Positions 1-5,854 of a DNA stretch of 9,731 bases are shown here, one piece after another (the first letter of the stretch is position 1; each line of letters begins with the position of its first letter). Made by a program: the position numbers and the translations under genes. The stretch comes from Chloroflexi bacterium 13_1_40CM_68_21 (GTDB taxonomy: Bacteria; Chloroflexota; Limnocylindria; P2-11E). Location of the stretch: contig MNEO01000061.1 of assembly GCA_001917735.1 (NCBI GenBank), positions 1 to 9,731 on the forward strand, written 5' to 3'. The notes below the pieces were generated by a model. The model saw only the letters and a program-made list of their open reading frames with translations. It was not told the origin of the DNA and did no database searches.

Positions 1-451
1 CTTCACCAAGCAGCTCGCCGACGAGGGCTACACGGTGATCATCCTCGGCACGCTCGAGCATCCCGAGGTCGTTGGCCTGCGCGGCTTCGCGCCGAACGCG
101 GTCGTCGTCGAAACGAAGAAAGAGTGGGAGAAGCTCCCACGGATGAAGAAGGCCGGCGTCGTCTCGCAATCCACGCAGCCGCCGTGGGCGTTCAAGGACT
201 TGGTCGCGCACGTCGCCGGGATCGCGCAGGAGACCAAGGTCTTCAACACGGTTTGCCCGGTGACGGTGAAGCGGCAACAAGCGGCGAGCGAGCTCGCGGA
301 GCAGGTCAACACGATCATCGTCGTCGGTGGGAAGAACTCGGCGAACACACGCGAGCTCGTCAACCTCGCAAAGATGCAGGGCGGCGGCTGCTCGACGCCG
401 ATGGACACCCTCCTCGAAGTGAAGGAGCGCGCTGAGAAGCTCGCCGCCTAG
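1..451 (+). CDS. ispH: 4-hydroxy-3-methylbut-2-enyl diphosphate reductase IspH, 3' part, C-terminally compact
   Basis: The gene enters from the left edge (reading frame starts at base 2) and ends at TAG 449-451, so only the C-terminal ~149 residues are visible. IspH is the [4Fe-4S] enzyme of the last step of the MEP pathway, making IPP and DMAPP in the cytoplasm. Visible family landmarks are EHPEVVG (the His-x-Glu active-site segment), SQST (the active-site Thr loop), NTVCP (third cluster Cys) and GGKNSAN (Ser/Asn substrate loop), with spacings close to E. coli IspH. The final GCSTP resembles the last active-site Ser loop, but it follows GGKNSAN after only 16 residues, against about 42 in E. 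coli. That is a deficit of about 26 residues, with the reading frame intact. The family call is secure; whether this compact form is active is not. It lies 10 bases before der and is probably cotranscribed with it. Confidence 0.85.
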   Translation, partial: FTKQLADEGYTVIILGTLEHPEVVGLRGFAPNAVVVETKKEWEKLPRMKKAGVVSQSTQPPWAFKDLVAHVAGIAQETKVFNTVCPVTVKRQQAASELAEQVNTIIVVGGKNSANTRELVNLAKMQGGGCSTPMDTLLEVKERAEKLAA

Positions 452-461
452 GCTTACTTCC

Positions 462-1778
462 GTGAGCCGCGGCCTCGTTGCCATCGTCGGCCGTCCCAAC
501 GTCGGCAAATCGACGCTCTTCAACCGCCTCGTCGGTGAGCGCGTGGCCATCGTCGAGGACGAGCCGGGCACGACGCGGGACCGCCTGTACGCGACGGCCG
601 AGTGGCGCGGTCGAGAGTTCACTCTCGTCGACACCGGCGGGCTCGACGACGCGCCCGGCGAGATCGAGACCGCCGTGCGCAGGCAGGCCGAGGCGGCGAT
701 CGCCGAGGCCGACCTGGTCGTTTTCGTCGTCGACGCGCAGAGCGGCATCCTTCCGGTCGAGCACGACGTCGCCGACCTCCTCCGCCGCAGCCGCAAGCCA
801 GTCGTGGTCGCCGCGAACAAGGCCGAGTCGTGGCGCGCCGAGGCGCAGGCCGCCGAGTTCTACGAGCTCGGTCTCGGCGACCTCTATGCCGTCTCCGGGC
901 TGCAGGGCACCGCCACCGGTGACCTCCTCGATGCGATCGTCGAAAAGCTGCCTCCGCCCGCCGAAGAGCCCGAGCCGGACACGGGTGAGGTGCGCATCGC
1001 GATCGTCGGCCGCCCGAACGTCGGCAAGTCGAGCTTCCTGAACCGGCTTGCCGGCGAGGAGCGCGCAGTCGTGAGCGAGTCGCCAGGGACGACGAGAGAC
1101 ACGGTCGACACGGTGATCGAGCGGGTCGGCCGGCCCATCCGGCTGATCGACACCGCCGGCATCAGGCGGCGCGGCAGCATCGACGAAGGCATCGAGAAGT
1201 TCGCCCTACTCCGTACGATCCGCGCGCTCGAGCGCGCCGACGTTGCCGTCCTGCTCACGGATGCGACCGAAGGGATAACTGCTCAGGATCTGCACATTGC
1301 GGGCTACGCGCTCGAGGCGTATATCGGCCTCGTGCTCGCCGTCAACAAGTGGGACCTTGTCGAGCGCGGCGCCGACAACACCGCGGCGGTCGAGGGTGAG
1401 ATCGCCCGGGAGTTCCACTTCGCGCCGTGGCTCCAGCACCGGTTCGTCTCGGCAAAGACGGGCCGCAACGTCGAGGAGACGCTCGCCGACGCGGTAGCGA
1501 TCGCGGAGGAGCGCAGGAAGCGCGTGTCGACCGCCGACCTCCATCGTTTACTTGTCGAGGCCGTGGAGGCCCATCCGCCACCCTCCGACAAGGGCAAGGA
1601 GGTCCGCTTCCGCCACGTGACCCAGGCGAAAGGTCCGGCACCGACGTTCGTCTTCTTCGTGGATCGTCCGGCGGCGGTCCATTTCTCGTACACCCGATAT
1701 CTGGAGAACCAGATCCGCGAGCGCTTCGGCTTCCGGGGGACGCCGCTGCGCCTCGAGCTGCGCGGGGCGCACGAGTGA
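462..1778 (+). CDS. der: Ribosome-assembly GTPase Der (EngA)
   Basis: Der is a tandem-GTPase protein that acts in the cytoplasm on assembly of the 50S ribosomal subunit. The 438-residue product has the usual family length and layout. G domain 1 has GRPNVGKS at residues 10-17, a PGTTRD switch at 35-40, DTGG at 57-60 and NKAE at 119-122. An acidic linker spans roughly 165-176. G domain 2 has GRPNVGKS at 183-190, PGTTRD at 208-213, DTAG at 230-233 and NKWD at 295-298. A KH-like C-terminal domain covers about 352-438. The first G4 motif ends in Glu where Asp is usual. The start is GTG, chosen because it gives the canonical N terminus just before the first P-loop; the Shine-Dalgarno is weak. The stop overlaps the plsY start (GTGA). 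No fused cytidylate kinase domain is present, unlike many Actinobacteria. Confidence 0.96.
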   Translation: MSRGLVAIVGRPNVGKSTLFNRLVGERVAIVEDEPGTTRDRLYATAEWRGREFTLVDTGGLDDAPGEIETAVRRQAEAAIAEADLVVFVVDAQSGILPVEHDVADLLRRSRKPVVVAANKAESWRAEAQAAEFYELGLGDLYAVSGLQGTATGDLLDAIVEKLPPPAEEPEPDTGEVRIAIVGRPNVGKSSFLNRLAGEERAVVSESPGTTRDTVDTVIERVGRPIRLIDTAGIRRRGSIDEGIEKFALLRTIRALERADVAVLLTDATEGITAQDLHIAGYALEAYIGLVLAVNKWDLVERGADNTAAVEGEIAREFHFAPWLQHRFVSAKTGRNVEETLADAVAIAEERRKRVSTADLHRLLVEAVEAHPPPSDKGKEVRFRHVTQAKGPAPTFVFFVDRPAAVHFSYTRYLENQIRERFGFRGTPLRLELRGAHE

Positions 1779-2419
1779 TCGATTCGCCGGCAGGGCTCGT
1801 CGGGCTGCTCGTCATCGCCGCGGTCGGCTACGGCATCGGGTCGATCTCGAGCGGCTACCTCGTCGGCAAGATCTACCGGAACGTCGACATCAGGGATGTT
1901 GGCTCTGGCTCGACAGGCGCGACGAACACCTTCCGCACCCTCGGCCCGGGCGCCGGGGTCCTGGTCGCTGTGCTCGACATCCTCAAGGGAGCTCTCGCGG
2001 TCGGTTTTGCACAGCTGCTCTTTCCGCCGGGCAGCCCGAGTCGGCCGGTCGCGGAGGCGGTCGGCGCGGTCGCGGCCGTCACCGGGCATTGCTGGCCACC
2101 CCTTCTTCGCGGACGGGGGGGACGCGGCGTGGCCACAGGCTTCGGCGCCCTTCTTTTCGTCGCGACCCCCGCGTGGGCGAGCGCGGTCGCGTTCTTCGCC
2201 GTGGCCCTCGCCCTGACGCGCATGGTCTCGGTGGGCTCGCTGGCCTCGGTGGTCGGCGCGCTCGTCGGCTATCTCCTCTTTTGCGCGACCGGTTGGCTGA
2301 CATTCAACTGGGCCACGCTCGCGTTCATCCTCGTCGCGGGTGCGGTCGTCTTCATCCGCCACCGGGCGAACATCGAGCGGATCATGCGCGGCGTCGAGCC
2401 GCGCGTCGGCACGTCTTGA
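1775..2419 (+). CDS. plsY: Glycerol-3-phosphate acyltransferase PlsY
   Basis: PlsY is the integral membrane enzyme that acylates glycerol-3-phosphate from acyl-phosphate, the first committed step of phospholipid synthesis. The 214-residue product is slightly longer than typical (~200) and strongly hydrophobic, with several membrane segments. Family motifs are in order: GSISSGYLVG (22-31), DVGSGSTGATN (41-51), a D-x-x-KG segment (68-72), GHC-WPPL (104-110), GGRGVAT (115-121), R-MVSVGS (149-155) and RHRANIERI-RG (195-206). Both Lys usual in the FKGGKG motif are Arg here, and GSGN is GSGS. The GTG start lies inside the der stop (GTGA), and it puts the first membrane segment at the N terminus; the open frame runs further upstream, but only in antiphase to der. 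Its end overlaps gpsA, which makes the PlsY substrate. Confidence 0.93.
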   Translation: MIDSPAGLVGLLVIAAVGYGIGSISSGYLVGKIYRNVDIRDVGSGSTGATNTFRTLGPGAGVLVAVLDILKGALAVGFAQLLFPPGSPSRPVAEAVGAVAAVTGHCWPPLLRGRGGRGVATGFGALLFVATPAWASAVAFFAVALALTRMVSVGSLASVVGALVGYLLFCATGWLTFNWATLAFILVAGAVVFIRHRANIERIMRGVEPRVGTS

Positions 2420-3492
2420 CGGTCACCGTCCTCCAGGCCGGCTCCTGGGGCACGACCCTCGCAACGATCCTCGCGCGTGACGGCGGCAAGGACGTCGTCC
2501 TCTGGACACGCGACCCCGCTCAGGCGAAGGAGATCGCGCAGCGACGCGAGAACCGAAAGTACCTGACCGGGATCCGCGTGCCGGATCGGGTGGAAGTCAC
2601 CGCGGATATCGAGCGCGCCCTCGCCTCGGACGACCTCATCGTCACCGTGCCGAGCCAGGGCGTGCGCGGGCTTCGCGACCGCGTCGCGGCGCACTTGCGC
2701 CCTGCGCACCGGATCCTCTCAGCGACGAAAGGACTCGCCGACGACGGCCGGCGCATGAGCCAGCTCTGGGCTGAAGCGGTGGCGCCCGAGCGCGTGGCCG
2801 TGCTCAGCGGGCCGAACATCAGCCGCGAGATCGCCGCCGGCCTTCCGGCGCCCACGGTCATCGCATCCGTCGATCCGGAGACCGCTCGCCACTTCCAGCT
2901 GCTGGTCGGGACACCGATGTTCCGCGTGTATACGAATGCCGACGTCGTCGGGGTCGAGCTCTGCGGGGCGCTCAAGAACATCATCGCCCTCGGCGCCGGC
3001 GCGATCGACGGGATGGGATACGGCGAGAACGCGAAGGCCGGCTTCGTGACGCGCGGTCTCGCGGAGATCGCGCGATACGGATTCGCCGAGGGCGCGAATC
3101 CGCTGACGGTCGCCGGCCTCGCGGGATTCGGTGACCTCATCGCGACCTGCACGAGCAAGTTCTCCCGCAACCGCATGGTCGGGGAGCTGCTCGCGAAAGG
3201 TGTCTCGGTCGCCGAGATCCCGCAGCGGCTCGGCGGCCAGGTCGCCGAGGGCATGTCCACCGCGGAGGCCACGTACCGTGCCTCCGTGAAGCGCGGCGTG
3301 GTCATGCCGATCACCGAGCAGACGCACCTCGTGCTTTCCGAAGGAAAGCCGATCCGGACGGCCATGCGTGATCTGATGGACCGGGAGCAGGGTGACGAGA
3401 TCTCAGGACCACTCGCCGAGATCTCCCGCTTGCTCGGCTCGTTTGCAGCGGCACAGCGTGAGGAGGCGGCAACGGCCCCTAAGCGACCATAG
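2416..3492 (+). CDS. gpsA: NAD(P)-dependent glycerol-3-phosphate dehydrogenase
   Basis: GpsA reduces dihydroxyacetone phosphate to sn-glycerol-3-phosphate in the cytosol and so supplies the substrate of PlsY, the gene just upstream. The chosen TTG start sits in a TTGA overlap with the plsY stop and gives 358 residues; no ATG or GTG lies closer to the conserved N terminus. The Rossmann loop reads QAGSWGTTLA (7-16), so the first Gly of the usual GAGSWG is Gln. Further landmarks are VPSQG (78-82), SATKGL (102-107, first conserved Lys), SGPN (131-134), GALKNIIALGAG (184-195, catalytic Lys187), AGFGDLIATCTS (236-247) and SRN-MVGELLA (250-260). The tail after about 340 is Ala/Glu-rich and not conserved. 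The family is certain; cofactor preference cannot be read from sequence. Confidence 0.94.
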   Translation: MTVTVLQAGSWGTTLATILARDGGKDVVLWTRDPAQAKEIAQRRENRKYLTGIRVPDRVEVTADIERALASDDLIVTVPSQGVRGLRDRVAAHLRPAHRILSATKGLADDGRRMSQLWAEAVAPERVAVLSGPNISREIAAGLPAPTVIASVDPETARHFQLLVGTPMFRVYTNADVVGVELCGALKNIIALGAGAIDGMGYGENAKAGFVTRGLAEIARYGFAEGANPLTVAGLAGFGDLIATCTSKFSRNRMVGELLAKGVSVAEIPQRLGGQVAEGMSTAEATYRASVKRGVVMPITEQTHLVLSEGKPIRTAMRDLMDREQGDEISGPLAEISRLLGSFAAAQREEAATAPKRP

Positions 3493-3497
3493 TTGGA

Positions 3498-4982
3498 TTG
3501 ATCCGTTTATTGCGTCCGGTCCTCGCGCTCCTTGTTGTCGCGCTGGTCGCGTGTCAGCCGACCGCCCCGGTGTCCGGATCACCGACGGAAGCGCCCCTCC
3601 GAACGCTCGCGGTCGTGGTGAGCGCTCCGGCGGGGGCTCCGGTGGACGGCGCGAGCGTCTGCGCGTTCACCGTCGGGGGTCGGCAGGAGCGGTGCGGCGA
3701 GACGAGCGCGGCGGGTACGGCCCGGCTCGCGCTCCATCCGGGGACGTACTCGGTCCGGGTGACGCCGCGCCAAGGAACCCGTCTCGGCGCCGCGCAGACC
3801 TGGGCCGAGGTTGTCAATGCCGACGCGACCGCTGTGGTGCAGCTCGAGCCGCGCTCGACCATCAGCGGCAGGGTCCGCGACGAGGCGGGGGCGCCGGTCG
3901 CGGATGCGGACGTCTGCGCCCATCCGCCGAGCAGCATCGCGTCGCCGACGTGCGCGCGCAGCGGCGCGCAGGGCACGTACAAGATCGAGGTCCGCTCGGA
4001 CACGTACAAGATCGAGGTGACGGGGCCGCCCGGCGGCAAGCTCATTCCGCAATGGGGCCGCGGCCGTCTCTCGAGCGAGGAGGCGGACATCATCGACGCC
4101 CGCACAGCGGACGTGGACGGGTTCGACGTGACGATGGTGAAGGGAGTCCTGCTGACCGGCGTGGTCCGCGGACCGAGCGGGTCGATCGAGGATGCGCAAG
4201 TGTGTACGCGCAGTCTCGCAGCGCCCCTCCCGTGGGACTGCGAGCGCACGAACAAGTTCGGCCTGTATCTGGCCCTTCGCGAGTCGGGGAGCTACTACGT
4301 GTGGGTCGTCCCGCCTGACAACGTGCGGCTCGTTGCGCAGTGGTACGCGCACGCGCTTGTCGGCGTGGACGCATCGTCCGTGCTCCTCGATCGGGACCGT
4401 TCGCTCGACGTCACTCTGGACCCCGGTCCGCAGATCCGAGGAAGGGTGCGGACGACCGATGACGAGCCGGTCGCGGCGGCGCTGGTGTGCGTCGACACGC
4501 CGTTCCCGACGGGCCGCATCTGCCGCCCCACGGGATCCGACGGGTCGTACACCGTGACCACGCGCCCCGAGAGCTACGTCGTGCAGGTCATCCCGCCCAA
4601 GAACCTCGACCTCATCGGCGAGTACTGGTCACGGAAACGCGCCTGGAACGACGCGGACTGGGTGACGCTCGGCAACTCCGACCGCGTGCTCGACCTCAGC
4701 GTGCGAAAGGGAGTCCGTGTGACCGGCGTGGTGCGCGACACCCGTGGCGTGCCGCTCGAGGCGGCGACGCTCAACCTCCTCGATGAGGCGGGACCGCTCA
4801 TCGGCACGGACACCGATGCAAGCGGCACCTACAGCATGGTCGTCCCCCCGGGCAAGTACCGGATCGAGGTCTTCGCGCCCTTCCGCGGCGAGCGGGGCGA
4901 TCTCCTCTCGCAGGCTCCGCGTGACATTTCTGTAAGCGGCTTCACCCGCTACGACGTCGTGCTCGAGGATGCGAATCCCTGA
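3498..4982 (+). CDS. Lipoprotein with five beta-sandwich (carboxypeptidase-regulatory/Cna-B-like) repeats
   Basis: No specific function is recognised. Residues 1-19 form a lipoprotein signal peptide: basic start, hydrophobic core, and lipobox LVAC with Cys19 as lipidation site, followed by a Pro/Ser/Thr-rich linker. Five repeats of about 85-97 residues begin near 35, 120, 217, 311 and 406. Each opens with a (S/T)G-VR-like strand, then a G-PV--A-V segment, a G-Y strand pair, and (in repeats 2-4) a (Q/E)-W/YW stretch before a D-D-L--G strand. This matches carboxypeptidase-regulatory-like or Cna-B-type folds, usually surface-exposed. Cys pairs occur at 55/66, 140/152, 236/248 and 331/342, and repeat 5 has none. 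These are probably intra-repeat disulphides formed outside the cell. The start is TTG, 5 bases after gpsA, without a clear ribosome binding site; 494 residues. It may bind sugars or cell wall, but that is a guess. Confidence 0.82.
   Translation: MIRLLRPVLALLVVALVACQPTAPVSGSPTEAPLRTLAVVVSAPAGAPVDGASVCAFTVGGRQERCGETSAAGTARLALHPGTYSVRVTPRQGTRLGAAQTWAEVVNADATAVVQLEPRSTISGRVRDEAGAPVADADVCAHPPSSIASPTCARSGAQGTYKIEVRSDTYKIEVTGPPGGKLIPQWGRGRLSSEEADIIDARTADVDGFDVTMVKGVLLTGVVRGPSGSIEDAQVCTRSLAAPLPWDCERTNKFGLYLALRESGSYYVWVVPPDNVRLVAQWYAHALVGVDASSVLLDRDRSLDVTLDPGPQIRGRVRTTDDEPVAAALVCVDTPFPTGRICRPTGSDGSYTVTTRPESYVVQVIPPKNLDLIGEYWSRKRAWNDADWVTLGNSDRVLDLSVRKGVRVTGVVRDTRGVPLEAATLNLLDEAGPLIGTDTDASGTYSMVVPPGKYRIEVFAPFRGERGDLLSQAPRDISVSGFTRYDVVLEDANP
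3974..4018 (+). repeat. 18-bp perfect direct repeat at 27-bp spacing inside the lipoprotein gene
   Basis: Bases 3974-3991 and 4001-4018 are identical (CACGTACAAGATCGAGGT), offset by 27 bases, i.e. nine codons in frame. They encode TYKIEV twice within repeat 2 of the lipoprotein. In the other repeats the same two beta strands have only pattern similarity, so this copy looks like a recent local duplication or conversion between strands. Confidence 0.8.
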
Positions 4983-4989
4983 GTCGTGA

Positions 4990-4995
4990 TACAAC
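4990..4995 (+). promoter_or_regulatory. Weak candidate -10 element for sodN
   Basis: TACAAC lies 30 bases upstream of the sodN start in the 43-base gap after the lipoprotein gene. It matches four of six positions of the TATAAT consensus. No convincing -35 box is visible and no paired Nur-type operator (two spaced TTGCAA-like halves) was found. This is the only plausible -10 in the gap and remains tentative. Confidence 0.2.
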
Positions 4996-5011
4996 GGACA
5001 GGCATCCACAC

Positions 5012-5021
5012 GAAGGGGGAG
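5012..5021 (+). promoter_or_regulatory. Shine-Dalgarno site of sodN
   Basis: A purine-rich GAAGGGGGAG ends 4 bases before the ATG at 5026. It is stronger than the initiation sites of the housekeeping genes upstream, which fits high expression of a superoxide dismutase, and it confirms the start that yields a 15-residue propeptide. Confidence 0.7.
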
Positions 5022-5025
5022 TCTG

Positions 5026-5463
5026 ATGTTCCTGACTGATCTCTTGAGCCCGAAGACCGTCGCGTATGCCCACTGCGACCTGCCGTGCGGCGTCTACGAC
5101 CCCGAACAGGCGCGCATCGAAGCGGAGTCTTGCTACAAGATCATCGAGAAGTACCACGCCTCGAACGACGACCACTTCAAGGCCAGGGCGATCGTGATCA
5201 AGGAGAAGCAGGCGGAGCTCGCCAAGCACCACATCGACGTTCTCTGGAGCGACTACTTCAAGCCGGAGCACGTCCAGAAGTACCCGGAGATCACCGAGCT
5301 CTGCTGGAAGGCCGCCAAGCAATGCTCGAAGGTGAAGGGATCGCTCGAGATCGGCGAGGCGAGGACGCTGCTCGACATGATCGACAAGATCGCCGACGTC
5401 TGGACCAAGGCCGGGGGACCGACCGCAACACGGATCCCGAAGGCGGTTGCAGCCCGGGCGTAG
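5026..5463 (+). CDS. sodN: Nickel superoxide dismutase precursor (NiSOD)
   Basis: NiSOD converts superoxide to oxygen and hydrogen peroxide, with nickel held in an N-terminal hook exposed by propeptide removal; it is a cytoplasmic hexamer in Streptomyces. Here the propeptide is residues 1-15 (ending AYA) and the mature protein starts HCDLPCGVYD (16-25), with the complete nickel hook: His1 amine and imidazole, Cys2 and Cys6 in mature numbering. Further family blocks are QARIEAES (28-35), KEKQAELAKHH (59-69) and VLWSDYFKP (72-80). The protein is 145 residues, mature about 130, longer than the usual ~117 because of a C-terminal tail after WTKAGG. Three extra Cys (36, 93, 100) are unusual, since known NiSODs commonly keep only the two hook Cys. 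The next gene encodes the matching protease, so maturation is likely local and stoichiometric. Nickel-dependent control (Nur) is common in the family, but no operator is visible. Confidence 0.96.
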   Translation: MFLTDLLSPKTVAYAHCDLPCGVYDPEQARIEAESCYKIIEKYHASNDDHFKARAIVIKEKQAELAKHHIDVLWSDYFKPEHVQKYPEITELCWKAAKQCSKVKGSLEIGEARTLLDMIDKIADVWTKAGGPTATRIPKAVAARA

Positions 5464-5466
5464 GCC

Positions 5467-5775
5467 GTGTTTCGGGGCGTCGCCGTCGCGGGCCACAGCA
5501 TGGAGCCCGCGCTCCGCGACGGCGACTGGGTCATCGTCGCGCCGCTATGGCGTCCTCCGCGTCCGGGGGAGATCGTCCTCGCGCGCGATCCGCGCGTCCC
5601 GGAGCGGCTCCTCCTGAAGCGCGTCGCCCGGGTCGAAGACGGCTCCTGCACGCTCCTCGGCGACCGCCCGGAAGAGAGCACCGACAGCCGCACTTTCGGA
5701 CCCGTCGCGCTCTCCGACGTGGTCGGGCGTGCGATCTTCCGCTATGCGCCCCTCGCGAGGGCCCGCCTGCTGTAG
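5467..5775 (+). CDS. sodX: Nickel-type superoxide dismutase maturation protease (S26 family)
   Basis: This 102-residue protein is a minimal signal-peptidase-like (S26) Ser/Lys protease. The nucleophile motif is GHSMEP (9-14, Ser11), and the general-base Lys is in LLLKRV (48-53, Lys51). The conserved LGDRPEESTDSR box (64-75) corresponds to the GDN-S-DSR signature of signal peptidases. There is no membrane anchor, unlike true leader peptidases; this fits the known SodX role of cleaving the NiSOD propeptide inside the cell. The gene begins at GTG 3 bases after the sodN stop, and no other reading would fit the family N terminus. The tight sodN-sodX pair supports the assignment. A 79-base gap with dyads follows, so the transcript may end there. 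Confidence 0.92.
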   Translation: MFRGVAVAGHSMEPALRDGDWVIVAPLWRPPRPGEIVLARDPRVPERLLLKRVARVEDGSCTLLGDRPEESTDSRTFGPVALSDVVGRAIFRYAPLARARLL

Positions 5776-5778
5776 GAC

Positions 5779-5794
5779 CCGAGCTACCGCTCGG
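5779..5794 (+). other. Small hairpin just after sodX
   Basis: CCGAGC (5779-5784) pairs with GCTCGG (5789-5794) around a TACC loop, 3 bases past the sodX stop. It is followed by the 8-base palindrome AAGTACTT (5796-5803) and then the longer hairpin at 5805-5825. No T-run follows, so a terminator role on its own is doubtful; mRNA 3'-end protection or an operator are alternatives. Confidence 0.45.
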
Positions 5795-5804
5795 CAAGTA
5801 CTTA

Positions 5805-5825
5805 AAAGGTCGCGGTGCGACCTTT
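5805..5825 (+). terminator. Perfect 9-bp stem-loop between sodX and the YggX-like gene
   Basis: AAAGGTCGC (5805-5813) pairs perfectly with GCGACCTTT (5817-5825) around a 3-base loop. An A-rich flank precedes the stem, and its three T's end the descending arm but no further U-tract follows. It may be a weak terminator of the sodN-sodX transcript. It could also be an operator for the downstream genes, because it overlaps where a -35 region would lie if the candidate -10 at 5843 is real. The dyad itself is certain; its role is not. Confidence 0.4.
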
Positions 5826-5842
5826 CCGGTAACGCCCGCCGA

Positions 5843-5848
5843 TAACAT
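5843..5848 (+). promoter_or_regulatory. Weak candidate -10 element for the YggX-like/gas-vesicle operon
   Basis: TAACAT matches four of six positions of TATAAT and lies 6 bases before the GTG at 5855. If used, transcription would start at or next to the start codon, giving a leaderless message; this would explain the absence of a Shine-Dalgarno there. The corresponding -35 position falls in the hairpin at 5805-5825 and shows no consensus. Tentative. Confidence 0.2.
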
Positions 5849-5854
5849 GACGGG

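Noticed and set aside
816..827. NKAE instead of NKxD in the first G domain of Der
   Set aside because: Asp-to-Glu here is conservative and I believe it occurs in other Der proteins; all other GTPase motifs are normal.
1427..1774. N-terminal extension of plsY by 116 codons
   Set aside because: It lies wholly inside der in another frame; PlsY normally begins just before its first membrane segment, as with the GTG at 1775.
1304..2362. Long open frame (352 codons) on the minus strand opposite der and plsY
   Set aside because: Arg/Glu/Asp-rich product without family features, lying antisense to two clearly conserved genes; a typical GC-rich shadow frame.
2089..2415. N-terminal extension of gpsA into plsY
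   Set aside because: The extra residues are Arg-rich plsY shadow; the GpsA fold begins a few residues after the TTG at 2416.
2520..3365. Open frame of 281 codons on the minus strand opposite gpsA
   Set aside because: Ser/Arg/Pro-rich product with no recognisable domain; the + strand frame is plainly GpsA.
3392..4318. Open + frame of 308 codons across the gpsA/lipoprotein junction
   Set aside because: Composition is that of a shifted GC-rich frame; the alternative frame holds a signal peptide and repeat domains.
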